DNA of 64,000 bases from Mesorhizobium sp. B2-3-4 (GCF_006442315.1 NZ_VFVY01000016.1:62001-126000), one strand, 5' to 3'; shown: positions 1 through 9,060, counted from the first letter of the stretch. The notes: generated by a model from the letters alone, not told the origin. Numbers and translations are program-made.

Positions 1-2
1 CG

Positions 3-962
3 CACCACAAGGTGCGTGCCCCAAAAGCCTATCTCGACCTGATCGACTGGACCGACCCGGCCGATCCGATCCGCGCGCAGGTCATTCCGTCGCCCGATGA
101 GCTGGTGGAAACAGAAGGCGAGCTTGACGATCCGATCGCCGACCACGCGTTCAGCCCGGTACCCAGGCTGACGCATCGCCATGCCGACCGGGTGCTGTTG
201 TTCCCGACCTATCAATGCGCGGTCTATTGCCGGTTCTGCTTCCGCAAGGAATCGCTGACCTCGATCGGGCGCGGCTATACGCGCGAGGCGCTGGAGCCGG
301 CGCTGGCCTATATCGAGGCGCATCCCGAAATCCGCGAGGTCATCCTGACGGGCGGCGATCCGCTGTCGCTGCCCGACAAGGCGCTGGCCGAAATCCGCGC
401 CCGCATCGAGGCCATCGCCCATGTGCGGCTGCTGCGCATCCATACGCGCGTGCCGGTGGCGCTGCCGTCGCGCATCACGCCTGGGCTGGTCGAAGCGCTG
501 CAGGGGCGGCTGATGGTCACCGTGGTCACCCATTTCAACCATGCGCGCGAGATCACCGATGCCACCGAGGCGGCCTGCCGGACACTGCGCCAGGCGGGCT
601 TCGTGCTGCTCAACCAGAGCGTTCTCCTGAAGGGCGTCAACGACAGCGTCGAGGCGCTGGAAGAGCTCTGCCGCGAATTGATGTACCGGCTGGGCGTCAA
701 ACCTTACTACCTCCATCACGGCGACCTCGCGCGCGGCATGGCGCACAGGCGCACGACGATCGCCCAGGGCCAGGCGCTGGTGGAGGCGCTCAGGGCGCGG
801 CTCTCCGGCATCTGCAATCCGGTCTATGTCATCGACCTGCCGGAGGGCGGCGGCAAGGCGCCGCTCGGGCCGTGCCATGTCGAGGCGCGGGACGGGCGGA
901 GCTGGCGTATTCGCGGTCTGGACGGCGCGGTGAGGGATTATACCGAGGTGGTCGGCGAATAG
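3..962 (+). CDS. Radical SAM lysine 2,3-aminomutase-like protein (EpmB/KamA type), 5' partial
   Basis: The open frame enters from the left edge. A GTG at 12 is available, but the family's N-terminal region is missing, so the real start probably lies outside the window. Counting from that GTG, the CxxxCxxC cluster motif is C69, C73, C76 (CAVYCRFC) and binds the 4Fe-4S/SAM centre. GGGKAPLG near residue 282 carries the expected PLP-binding lysine. The visible part is about 316 residues, close to the compact EpmB-type enzymes and shorter than clostridial KamA. EpmB enzymes isomerise lysine to (R)-beta-lysine for elongation factor P modification, with EpmA as partner. The upstream neighbour cannot be seen, so EpmB versus a free lysine aminomutase is undecided. 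The gene converges on the phosphopantetheinyl transferase with about 29 bases between them. Confidence 0.85.
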   Translation, partial: HHKVRAPKAYLDLIDWTDPADPIRAQVIPSPDELVETEGELDDPIADHAFSPVPRLTHRHADRVLLFPTYQCAVYCRFCFRKESLTSIGRGYTREALEPALAYIEAHPEIREVILTGGDPLSLPDKALAEIRARIEAIAHVRLLRIHTRVPVALPSRITPGLVEALQGRLMVTVVTHFNHAREITDATEAACRTLRQAGFVLLNQSVLLKGVNDSVEALEELCRELMYRLGVKPYYLHHGDLARGMAHRRTTIAQGQALVEALRARLSGICNPVYVIDLPEGGGKAPLGPCHVEARDGRSWRIRGLDGAVRDYTEVVGE

Positions 963-991
963 GCCGGGCGCAGGCTCTTTCCTTTGCGTGC

Positions 992-1636
992 CTATTCGCT
1001 CACGGTCGCCAGCACGACCACGCGCGGGGCAACGCAATAGGCCAGCCGCGCCTTGCGTCCCGTGCTCGTCGTCGCCTGGCCGGTCTCGAGATCGACGGCG
1101 ATGTCCTCATAGCCCAGCACCTTGCGATCCAGCGGATAGGCGGCCTTGTAGACCGCTTCCTTGGCGGCGAAGAGAATGCGGCCGGCGAGCTGTTCCCCGA
1201 CCGCGCCGGTCCGGTCGGCCGGCGTCGCGACGATCGGCAAGAGGTCGTGGGGCAGGGGCTGCGCCGGCTCGACATCGATGCCGAGCGAGCCGAAATCGCC
1301 AATGGCCGCTACCGCGGCAACGGCCATGTCGTCGTCATGGGCGAGCGAGCCCGTTATACCCTCCGGCCAGGCGGGAGCGCCGGAGGGCGTTCGCAGGACG
1401 GCGAAGCCGTCGAAGCCGGCATCCGCCAACAGCCGGTGCGCGAGAAAGCGCGCCGCACCGCTGGCGCGGCGCATGGCGGGCTGGCGGGCGGGCATCGAGC
1501 GCGCTTCGTCGGGCAACAGATGCGCCTCGTCGCCGTCGCGGATCAGTCTGCATCCGGTGCGCACGTCAGCGGGCGCCATGGCGGCAATCGCCCGGGCGAG
1601 GGCGATCTCGTTGGTTGCGAGGATGGCTGTTGTCAT
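992..1636 (-). CDS. 4'-phosphopantetheinyl transferase (Sfp/EntD superfamily)
   Basis: This 214-residue protein has the family's ordered motifs: SLAH at 97-100, the magnesium-binding GIDVE at 119-123, and FAAKEAVYK at 156-164. It should move the phosphopantetheine arm of coenzyme A onto a carrier-protein serine. The start ATG overlaps the stop of the upstream GNAT gene as ATGA, so the gene is translationally coupled as the last gene of a three-gene leftward operon. The first gene encodes an NRPS-like enzyme with a carrier domain (serine 607). The natural inference is that this enzyme activates that synthetase. It could also serve other carrier proteins, because Sfp-type enzymes are often promiscuous. 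Confidence 0.88.
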   Translation of the reverse strand: MTTAILATNEIALARAIAAMAPADVRTGCRLIRDGDEAHLLPDEARSMPARQPAMRRASGAARFLAHRLLADAGFDGFAVLRTPSGAPAWPEGITGSLAHDDDMAVAAVAAIGDFGSLGIDVEPAQPLPHDLLPIVATPADRTGAVGEQLAGRILFAAKEAVYKAAYPLDRKVLGYEDIAVDLETGQATTSTGRKARLAYCVAPRVVVLATVSE

Positions 1637-2115
1637 GGCTTTTCGGCCGCTGTGGCCAGCACCAGATCGGCGATCATTTCGCCATCCTCGTCGAGCCCGT
1701 CTTCCACGAAACCGGCGGCGCGGTAGAGTTGCCGCGCAGCCTCGTTCTCCGGTTCATAGCAGATCGAGACGTGGCTGACGTGGCCGAGCGCGCGGATTTC
1801 GTCCAGCACCGCGCGTAGCGCCGCCTTGCCGTAGCCCCGGCCTTGCCGGGCGCGGTCGATCATGAAGCGGTAGATGCGCGCTTCGTTATCGTCTTCGGCA
1901 GCATCGTACATCAGGAAGCCGACGACATCTTCGCCTGCCATGATGACGCGCGGCCGGGCATCTTCATCGGACCTGGCTTCGCGAAGGGAATCCGCATTGC
2001 CGGCGACGAAGTTCGCCTGCTCCGGGGCCACGCGCAGGGCGGTGACCTTGGCCCGGTTGGCCCTGGTCACGGGCGCCAGGTGGACGCCCGCGGTGCCGCG
2101 CGAGCCGTCCGTCAA
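1633..2115 (-). CDS. GNAT family N-acetyltransferase, SpeG/BltD-like
   Basis: The 160-residue protein has the acetyl-CoA pyrophosphate-binding motif QGRGYG at residues 91-96. Its N-terminal pattern, VAPEQ..FVAGN..SLREA at about 29-47, is seen in diamine/polyamine acetyltransferases of the SpeG/BltD group. The start is TTG, overlapping the stop of the upstream synthetase gene as TTGA, and the gene's own stop overlaps the PPTase start. The tight coupling suggests it works with the synthetase. By inference it may acetylate a cationic monomer or product, as self-protection or tailoring. The acceptor cannot be read from sequence, and a plain polyamine acetyltransferase remains possible. Confidence 0.85.
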   Translation of the reverse strand: MTDGSRGTAGVHLAPVTRANRAKVTALRVAPEQANFVAGNADSLREARSDEDARPRVIMAGEDVVGFLMYDAAEDDNEARIYRFMIDRARQGRGYGKAALRAVLDEIRALGHVSHVSICYEPENEAARQLYRAAGFVEDGLDEDGEMIADLVLATAAEKP

Positions 2116-5100
2116 GACGCCGATGCCCTGGAGGCCTCGGTGACCGGCTCGACGAAGCGGTGCAGCTTGGCCGGGTTGCCGCGCCAGATGGAGTTGGGCT
2201 CGAGTTCCTCGCCCTTCATGACGAAGGCGTCGGCATCGACCATCGAACCTTCGCCCATCACCACGCCATAGTGGACGAAGGCCGACGGTCCGAGCGTGCA
2301 GCCCTTGCCGATGCGGATGAAGTCCGACTTGAAGGCGCCTTCTTCCAGCGAGTGGGCCTGGATCACCGATCCCTCGTTGAGCGTGACGTCGTCGCCGATC
2401 TCGACCAGCGAACGCTCGGTCAGGTTGGCGCCGCCGTCATAGACCCTGCTGCCCACCTTGACGCCCAGCAGGCGCAGGATCATCGGCCGGAACGGCGTGC
2501 CGGCGAACAGGCGCACGATGGGCGAATCCGCCAGCTTCCAATGGCGTTCGTGGCGCCAGAAGGTGACGTCGTAAATCGTCGTCATCTGGGGCTTCAGCTT
2601 GCGGAATCCGAGGCTTGCCCGTTCGACGAAGATGTAGAACGGAATGGTGATCAGGGACGTCAAGATCACCGCCACGAAGAGCGCGACCTCGGCCCATTCG
2701 GTGTAGTAGTTCAGCGCCCGGTCCCAGATCGCCAGCGTGACGAACAGCATGACCCATTGCGTCGCCATGAACAGCAGGATCGTCACCAGATTGTGCAGGT
2801 TCTTGAGCGGGATGCGCTTTTGCCGGTCGTCCTCGTCGATGCCGGCGATGAGTTCCTTGTCGCGCGCCACCATGCGCGGGATTTCGAAGCAAGGCGAGCC
2901 GAGCAGGCCGACATTCTCGCGCAGCGGCCCGTCGATCGGCACCATCACCTTGGTGCCGAGCAGGACGTTGTCGCCGGTGCGGCCGTCCGATGGATAGTAG
3001 ATGTTGTTGCCGAGATAGTTGCGCTCGCCGATCCGCGTCGGCTCAAGGCGGAAGGCGGAAGCGGATTTGTGCATGTTGATCATGAACAGGCCGTCCGAGA
3101 CCATGGTCTCGGTGCCGATCTCGCACAGGAGCGGGTTTTCGTGCTGCTGGTTGGAGCCGAAATTGGAGCCGGTCTGCACCACCTTGTTGAGGTTCCAGCC
3201 GATGGCGCGCATGTAATGGACGATGGCCGAGCTGTCGCCGAACAGCAGCCCGAGCACGCGCGAATTGCTGGAGAACTCGGCGACCGCCTGCAGCCAGTAG
3301 CGGAAACCGTAGAGCGTGTAGGTGCGGCCGGGCTTCAGGATCAGGCTGAACAGCCGTGGCACCAGCGTGGCGCCGAGGAAGGCGAGGGCGATATAGCCCA
3401 CCAGCGTGACGGTGGTGCCGATCGCCACGAGGCCGATCGTCTCCTGGTAGTCGTCGCCGACATATTCCCAATAGCTGTGGAACAAAAGCGGCAGCGGGGT
3501 GACCAGGGCAAACAGCCCGATCAACTGCACGGCCTCGTAGATGAAGCGCCGGATGCGGGGAGGGTTGACGTTGCGCACCTTGCAATAATCCGCCGTGGTC
3601 GGCACCGCCGGCGACCCATGCCAGTGCTCGCCGTCGGGGATGCTTTGCCCGCGCTGCAGCGAGGAGGAATGGCCGAGCTGGCTGCTGTCACCGATGGCGG
3701 TGGCGATGTCGAGCGTGGAGCCGACGCCGACGAAAGCGTCGCTGCCGATGGTCAGCGGCCCGGTGTGGATATAGCCGGCCTGGGCGCGATAGCCGAGGAT
3801 CAGCGATTCCTTGCGCAGGATCGTCCGGTCGCCGATCGAAATCAGGTCGGTGCATACGGGCACGGCGCGCGACTCGATGACGACGTTCTTGCCGATCCTC
3901 GTGCCAAGCAGCTGCAGGTACAGGCTGTAGAGCGGGCTGCCCCGGAACAGGACGACGGGTGCGGTGCGGATCAAGGTCTTGACCACCCAGAAACGGTAGT
4001 AGCGCAGGCCCCAGATCGGGAACGCTTCCGCCTTCCAGCGGCCAACCAGCACCCATTTGGCGACAACGGCAAAGCCCGACATGCCGAAGAACACACCGGC
4101 CGAGAGAACCACGCATCTGAAATAGAGCTGCAGCGGCTCGTCGAGCGCGTCATAGACCCAGTTGAGGCCGTTGTTGATCGCCCACAGGGCCACATAGCTG
4201 TAGAGCGCGTAGAACGAGAGCTGTGCCGCGCCGCATGTCCAGTAGACGAGATTGGAGGCCCGGCGCGTGAGAACAGGCTCGCTGGTCGCCGCCGTTGTCT
4301 CGTCGGCCGCGCCCAGGTGCCTGGCCAGGCGCGCCACGGTCGGATGGAGATAGATGTCGCGCATGGACGTCGTCGCCCATTCCTTGCGGGTGCGCACACG
4401 GGCGCAGAAATGCGCCATCAGCAGCGAGTTGGCGCCGAGATCGTCGAAGAAATTGTCCTCGACGGAGACGTTTTCGAATTTCAGCACCGCGGCCAGCGCC
4501 TCGGCCAGGAAGCGCTCGTCGTCACTGGCCGGCGCCACCATGGCGCGGTCGGCCGAGAGCCGGACGCTGGTCGGCTTCGGCAACTGTCGAAGATCGACCT
4601 TGTTGGAGACGGTCATCGGAATGGCAGGCAGCTCCTCCAGATAGGAGGGCACCATGTAGTCCGGCAGCCGCCGCTTCATCGTCTGGGCAAGGTCGGCGCG
4701 CGAGAGCGCCGGCTGGCCGGCCTTGGGCGCGTAATAGGCGACGAGTTCGACGCGGCCGGGCTCGATCTCCCAGGTGGTGACGGCGGCCTGCGCGATCTCG
4801 GGCTGGTCGAGCAGAACGGCCTCGATCTCGCCCAGTTCAATGCGATAGCCGCGGATCTTCACCTGGGTGTCGATGCGGCCGGCATATTCGATCTCGCCGG
4901 CCTCGTTGATCCGGCCAAGATCGCCGGTGCGGTAGATGCGCCTGGACGGGTTGTTGGGCAGGCCGACGAAATCGGCGATGAACTTCTGTTCGGTCAGGTC
5001 CGGGCGGTTGAGATAGCCGACGGCGAGGCCGATGCCGGCGATGCCGATCTCGCCCAATTCACCAGGCTCGGCAAGCTGCGGCAGCGAGGTGTCGAGAATG

Positions 5101-6245
5101 ACGATCGAATAGGTGGGCAGCGGCGCGCCGATCGTCACCGGCCGGTCCGGCGTCAGCGCCCCCATGGTTGCGGTGACGGTTGCCTCGGTCGGGCCATAGG
5201 TGTTGAGGATCTGGCGGCCGGGCTTCGACCAGCGCACCACCAGATTGCGCGGGCAGGCTTCGCCGCCGACCAGCAGCGTGCGCAGGCTGGGCACATCTGA
5301 CGTCATGGACGACAGCAGCGTCGGGCTGCAGGCCATGCAGGTGATGTCGTGATGACGCAGGAAATCGGCGAGTTCCTCGCCGACCAGCGGCATCTGGCCC
5401 GGGGCCGGCACGACGGTCGCGCCGGCGATGAACGGCACCCAGATCTCCTCGGAGGAAAAGTCGAAGGCGATGGTCATGCCCTGGTAGACGCGGTCGCCCG
5501 GCTTGTAGCCGTAGGACGCGGCGGCGACACGAATGAAGTTGACGAAGCTCTGGTGGCGGATGGCGACGCCCTTGGGCCTGCCGGTCGTGCCAGACGTGTA
5601 GAGAATATAGCAGATGTCGTCGCTTGCGGTCGGCGCCTGCGCCTTGTGCGGCTTCAGCGGCGCGCCGGACTGGGCGGAGATTTCGCCCGCCGCGCTGTCG
5701 ATCAAGAGATGCGGAACCGGCAACTCGCCGGCCCGCGATGCATAAGTGGCGATGGTGACGATGAGGCTGACGCCGGCGTCCTCGATGATGAGCGCCATGC
5801 GCTCTTGCGGGAAGGCGGTGGCCAGCGGCACGAAGGCGGCGCCGGCCTTGGCCACGGCGAGCAGGGCGACATAGGTCTCCGCCGCCCGGTCGAGGATGAG
5901 CCCGACGCGGTCGCCCGGGCGGACGCCGCGCTTGACCAGCAGGCGGGCGAACTGGTTGGCGCGGCTGTTCAGCTCCTGATAGGTCCAGGTGCGCCCCTCG
6001 GAGATCACCGCCGGCAGGGCGGCGAACGTTTCGGCGAGCTGCTCAAAAACCTTGTCGAGCCGTTCGTCGGGCTGGCCTTGCCGAGCAAAGTCCGCGCCGG
6101 TCAGGATCTGGCCGGGAGCGGCCACGGAGCGCCGGGCGATCCTTGCCAGCGCATCGACGCCTGCCAGTTCCGTTTCGGGCTCCCCGCCTGGTCGCGCCAA
6201 ATCCCTGTCGAGTGCGGCAATATCGAGACCGTGATCCATTTCCAA
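2112..6245 (-). CDS. NRPS-like membrane synthetase with A-PCP module and Pls/PosA-type terminal domain
   Basis: At 1377 residues, this starts as an amino-acid adenylation domain: A3 YTSGTTGRPKG at 216-226, A4 FDFSSEE at 261-267, A5 TYGPTEAT at about 349-356, A7 YRTGDLGR at 438-445 and A10 lysine near 549. A carrier domain follows, with the phosphopantetheine serine at 607 in LGANSLL. No condensation or thioesterase domain is present. The rest (about 665-1377) has about six membrane segments and three regions of hexapeptide-type left-handed helix repeats. This is the architecture of the NRPS terminal domain of unknown function (TIGR02353), related to epsilon-poly-L-lysine synthetase Pls and PosA. 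My manual specificity code is D-F-E-A-L-G-T-V-T plus the A10 lysine. Glutamate at position 239 suits a basic substrate, but this is tentative. The start is TTG at 6245, with an in-frame ATG at 6239. Coupled GNAT and PPTase genes follow. Confidence 0.9.
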   Translation of the reverse strand: MEMDHGLDIAALDRDLARPGGEPETELAGVDALARIARRSVAAPGQILTGADFARQGQPDERLDKVFEQLAETFAALPAVISEGRTWTYQELNSRANQFARLLVKRGVRPGDRVGLILDRAAETYVALLAVAKAGAAFVPLATAFPQERMALIIEDAGVSLIVTIATYASRAGELPVPHLLIDSAAGEISAQSGAPLKPHKAQAPTASDDICYILYTSGTTGRPKGVAIRHQSFVNFIRVAAASYGYKPGDRVYQGMTIAFDFSSEEIWVPFIAGATVVPAPGQMPLVGEELADFLRHHDITCMACSPTLLSSMTSDVPSLRTLLVGGEACPRNLVVRWSKPGRQILNTYGPTEATVTATMGALTPDRPVTIGAPLPTYSIVILDTSLPQLAEPGELGEIGIAGIGLAVGYLNRPDLTEQKFIADFVGLPNNPSRRIYRTGDLGRINEAGEIEYAGRIDTQVKIRGYRIELGEIEAVLLDQPEIAQAAVTTWEIEPGRVELVAYYAPKAGQPALSRADLAQTMKRRLPDYMVPSYLEELPAIPMTVSNKVDLRQLPKPTSVRLSADRAMVAPASDDERFLAEALAAVLKFENVSVEDNFFDDLGANSLLMAHFCARVRTRKEWATTSMRDIYLHPTVARLARHLGAADETTAATSEPVLTRRASNLVYWTCGAAQLSFYALYSYVALWAINNGLNWVYDALDEPLQLYFRCVVLSAGVFFGMSGFAVVAKWVLVGRWKAEAFPIWGLRYYRFWVVKTLIRTAPVVLFRGSPLYSLYLQLLGTRIGKNVVIESRAVPVCTDLISIGDRTILRKESLILGYRAQAGYIHTGPLTIGSDAFVGVGSTLDIATAIGDSSQLGHSSSLQRGQSIPDGEHWHGSPAVPTTADYCKVRNVNPPRIRRFIYEAVQLIGLFALVTPLPLLFHSYWEYVGDDYQETIGLVAIGTTVTLVGYIALAFLGATLVPRLFSLILKPGRTYTLYGFRYWLQAVAEFSSNSRVLGLLFGDSSAIVHYMRAIGWNLNKVVQTGSNFGSNQQHENPLLCEIGTETMVSDGLFMINMHKSASAFRLEPTRIGERNYLGNNIYYPSDGRTGDNVLLGTKVMVPIDGPLRENVGLLGSPCFEIPRMVARDKELIAGIDEDDRQKRIPLKNLHNLVTILLFMATQWVMLFVTLAIWDRALNYYTEWAEVALFVAVILTSLITIPFYIFVERASLGFRKLKPQMTTIYDVTFWRHERHWKLADSPIVRLFAGTPFRPMILRLLGVKVGSRVYDGGANLTERSLVEIGDDVTLNEGSVIQAHSLEEGAFKSDFIRIGKGCTLGPSAFVHYGVVMGEGSMVDADAFVMKGEELEPNSIWRGNPAKLHRFVEPVTEASRASAS

Positions 6246-6811
6246 AACTTTCTCGTCCTAATGAAATCGCGACAGCCACATCCCGATCATGCCGCCAGGC
6301 TGGCAGGCATTGTCGGCATCGGCGCCGGTGCAATTTGCTTTGTGTTGATGGAGGTGGAATGACCGAAGCTTCCAAAACGGAAGCTTCGGCAATCCGGACC
6401 GACGATCACCGACCGGCGGACCCTCTTTGGCCGGGCGGTTATCACGGAACAGACCGCTTCGTCTTCACATGTTCGGGAGCATGGGCAAGGGGTGGGGCAT
6501 GGCCTCGGCGCGGCCGGCGGCGAGCGACGTGCCGGGCACTCATCCATCCGTTCGAACCTCGTTGCATTGCCCATACCCGTGCGCCTGTGCGACGGCCGAA
6601 TCCCGGCCGTTGAGGGAGGGTTATGCCATCCGATCTTTTCAGCAGTTTTTCCGAACTGTTGAATTATGTTTCTGGATTGTGTCCAGGCGGCCGTGAGCAT
6701 GGCGATGGACGGGCGGATTCGCCGAGGCGGGCAGGGGCGGTTGCGGCTATCTCATGCAGCGGCAGGCGGGCATCGCGGGTGGCGATGAAGGGCTGTCCGA
6801 AGCCGGTCTAC
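6246..6811. other. Long intergenic region between synthetase operon and MORN-repeat gene
   Basis: About 566 bases lie upstream of the synthetase operon and downstream of the leftward MORN-repeat gene. I find no convincing gene: the open frames crossing it are rich in Arg, Pro and Cys, have no recognisable domain and lack good ribosome sites. It must hold the synthetase promoter. The only structured element I see is the inverted repeat at 6363-6389. Confidence 0.5.
6363..6389. promoter_or_regulatory. Perfect 11-bp inverted repeat upstream of the synthetase operon
   Basis: CCGAAGCTTCC and GGAAGCTTCGG are separated by 5 bases. Each arm also contains the 8-bp palindrome GAAGCTTC, and the two copies start 16 bp apart. 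There is no T-run on either side, so an operator is more likely than an intrinsic terminator. It lies about 120 bases upstream of the synthetase start. The bound regulator is unknown. Confidence 0.45.
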
Positions 6812-8623
6812 TCAATGGCAGACATTGTACTGGATACCCGGATCGCATTTGCGGCCCGAATAGTATGCGAAACTATCCTTGCGCGGCCTGAACCAAAGCA
6901 GTTCCAGCGGCTTGCTCTGCCGCTCGCTTCCATCCGCGAACTTCGCCCTGACGCGGAATTTGTGAATGGACGAGCGGTCGGCGTGAAGCTTCAACCGGGC
7001 GACAAGGCGCGAAATGTCACGATTGCCTCGCATCGGCACGCTGATGCTGTAATTCTTTTTGTTGAGCGGCAGATGGACATCCTGATACTGCGCCGCCTCG
7101 GGTGAGCCGCTCATGCCGGAGCCGCATTCGGCAACGGGCTCGGGCACCTCCAGCGCGGCGAGGGATACCGGAACGGTGAAAGACTGTTCCTCGGTATGGA
7201 TCTTGTTTGCCGGGTCCTTCCACTTGTATTTCATCTTGCCGACCAGATCGGTCAGCATCACGCCTTCGTTCCTGTAGATCGACTTTCCGATCACGCCGAG
7301 CTCGGTGTTGGCCAGGAACTGCTGCGAACACGCTTCCAGCCCCTCGATCGATGCGCATTTGAAATGCCGTGTCGCCAGCGCATTCACATCCGCGCCAGCC
7401 TGCCGGATCGAGTTCAGCACGTCGATATTCCCCGATGAATCGAAATCATCGGCTCCCTCTATATCGAACGGTGCGGAGGTGTGGCCCTTATCGTCGGAAA
7501 AGACGAAATGGAATTCCGGCTCCAGAACCTTGCCCCAACCCTCGTTTATGATGGAGAATTGCGGACTGAAGCCAAGGCACCCGACGTCGGGATAAAGAGA
7601 GAGCATCGGCTTGTTGAAGGCCTGGCTCTCGGAAAAATCCAGCGACATGCCGGCAATCTTGCCTTTCCGGCCGTTTTCCGAAGACAGGTCCACCTTGAGG
7701 AAGGCAAAAACCTCGTCCCAGGAGACCATGCTTAGGACATGGTCTTGAACGTCAATATTGGTTCCACTCTTCCAGAATTTCATCAGGTAGTTTGATCTGG
7801 GGTAGAACTCTGTCTCGTCGCCTGACGCCGCTGTGTCATACTGAAGTATCTCCTCTGACTCCAGGTTGATCCGCTCGTCGATCGCCGCCGAGATGGAGAA
7901 CCCGGCCGCCTGACCCGCCTTGGTTCCGGCTTTCAGCAGCCCGCCCGTCCTGGCATCGGCAAAAAGGTCGGGACGTTTGCCGCCGACCTCTTGGCCGTTC
8001 TGCCAGAGCGACTGATAGGTCGTGCCGCCGGGCAGTTGTGTCGTTGCCGTGCCGTCGCGCACGCCGTCGCGAAACGTGCCGGTGAAGATTTCGCCATCGG
8101 TCGAGACGTAGCGGGCCGGGCCATCGGCAACGCCATGCCGCATATGGCCCTCATAGCGGTTGCCGGCCTCGTCCACCCAGAGCACGGCGCCGTCCGGGGC
8201 GCCATCCAGCCAGTCGCCATCGAGATATTCGCCCGTTCGCAGTTCCAGCCGGCCATGTCCCGACGGTTTGCCCTGGGAAAGCGTGCCGACATAGGTAGAA
8301 AAGACAGCGGACGGATCATAGGAAGGTGAGCCGCCGATGCGCCATTGCAGCCGTCCGGGTCCGGACGGCAGCCCTTCGGCGGAGAGGCCGCCATCGGCGA
8401 GTTTCGGGTCCGGCTCCCAGACGAAGTCGAGGCCTTTTTCCGGGCTCGGGTCCCAGACGCGTACCATCTTTCGCGAAACCGAACGGGTGGCGGCGTCATA
8501 AATCGTCTGGACGCGGCTGTCCCATGCCGGATGCGGCGAGGGGTGTAGATAGTCGCCTCCGGCGGCATCGATCGTCGCCGCCACGAGCGCGAGCGCGGCC
8601 AATGAAGCTGATTTTGCAATCAT
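6812..8623 (-). CDS. Exported MORN-repeat protein of unknown function
   Basis: I place the start at ATG 8623. There the protein begins MIAKSASLAALALVAA, a typical Sec signal peptide, after a GGGGA ribosome site. The longer upstream frame is basic and lacks family features. The mature protein, of about 603 residues in total, has MORN-type repeats in its first third: units such as GEYLDGDWLDGAPDG, NRYEGHMRHGVADG and GEIFTGTFRDGVRDG around residues 125-200. The long C-terminal part has no motif I know. It contains scattered cysteines (for example VGCLGF, FKCASIEGLEACSQQF, AECGSG) that could form periplasmic disulfides. It is probably periplasmic or outer-membrane attached. No adjacent gene in the same direction gives a functional hint. 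Confidence 0.75.
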   Translation of the reverse strand: MIAKSASLAALALVAATIDAAGGDYLHPSPHPAWDSRVQTIYDAATRSVSRKMVRVWDPSPEKGLDFVWEPDPKLADGGLSAEGLPSGPGRLQWRIGGSPSYDPSAVFSTYVGTLSQGKPSGHGRLELRTGEYLDGDWLDGAPDGAVLWVDEAGNRYEGHMRHGVADGPARYVSTDGEIFTGTFRDGVRDGTATTQLPGGTTYQSLWQNGQEVGGKRPDLFADARTGGLLKAGTKAGQAAGFSISAAIDERINLESEEILQYDTAASGDETEFYPRSNYLMKFWKSGTNIDVQDHVLSMVSWDEVFAFLKVDLSSENGRKGKIAGMSLDFSESQAFNKPMLSLYPDVGCLGFSPQFSIINEGWGKVLEPEFHFVFSDDKGHTSAPFDIEGADDFDSSGNIDVLNSIRQAGADVNALATRHFKCASIEGLEACSQQFLANTELGVIGKSIYRNEGVMLTDLVGKMKYKWKDPANKIHTEEQSFTVPVSLAALEVPEPVAECGSGMSGSPEAAQYQDVHLPLNKKNYSISVPMRGNRDISRLVARLKLHADRSSIHKFRVRAKFADGSERQSKPLELLWFRPRKDSFAYYSGRKCDPGIQYNVCH

Positions 8624-8838
8624 CCGAGAAATCCCCACCCGGTGCCGATTGCTAGGCCATCGCCCCGACGAGTCAAGAGCGCGAACGGGCTGCCGCCGGG
8701 TCGCCGGCGGTCGGCGTTGAATTCTTTTTTTCAGAAATCTTGCGCCGCCCGGGAATAAAGCGCCGGCCTTGCGGGTCTTGTCATCAAGCGGGGCCATTCG
8801 GCCCGCGACCCAGAGAAACGAAACAAGGATTTATCGAA

Positions 8839-9060
8839 ATGACCAAGCTCGCTCTCAGCGTGGCTGCGATGTTGCTCGCCTCCAGTTCCGCCTTTGCCGG
8901 CAGCGACCATTTTGGCGACCGCACCGTCAGCCCGACGGCGGCCACCATCGACAACACCTATACCGCCTCGATCCGCAAGCCGGACATGGTCCGGCAGGGC
9001 GTGCAGGCGACGATGAAATCTGATGCGGATGAACCCGGCCAGGGCAATTGGGGTCGCTGA
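8839..9060 (+). CDS. DUF680-type small exported protein
   Basis: This 73-residue protein begins MTKLALSVAAMLLASSSAFA, a signal peptide cleaved before GSDHFGDR. It ends in a GQGNWGR-like tail. The opening, the GSDH..G segment after cleavage, the TYTASI core and the terminal GxWGR are hallmarks of DUF680, a family found mainly and in many copies in Mesorhizobium. The ribosome site is ACAAGGA just upstream. It is presumably periplasmic and its function is unknown. The family assignment is one of the better taxonomic clues in the window. A strong stem-loop follows the gene. Confidence 0.8.
   Translation: MTKLALSVAAMLLASSSAFAGSDHFGDRTVSPTAATIDNTYTASIRKPDMVRQGVQATMKSDADEPGQGNWGR

Noticed and set aside
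215..1726. 503-residue plus-strand frame over the aminomutase and PPTase genes
   Set aside because: It lies out of frame with the radical SAM gene and antisense to the PPTase. It is Arg/Ala/Gly-rich and has no motif.
2160..5300. 1046-residue open frame antisense to the synthetase gene
   Set aside because: It is a GC-codon-bias mirror of the synthetase, rich in Asp, Arg, Gly and His with no domain. The same applies to long antisense frames opposite the RND permeases (21861-23819, 25346-28246) and the sulfatase (34261-35880).
6287..6700. 137-residue minus-strand frame in the gap upstream of the synthetase
   Set aside because: Cys/Pro/Arg-rich, no ribosome site and no recognisable family.
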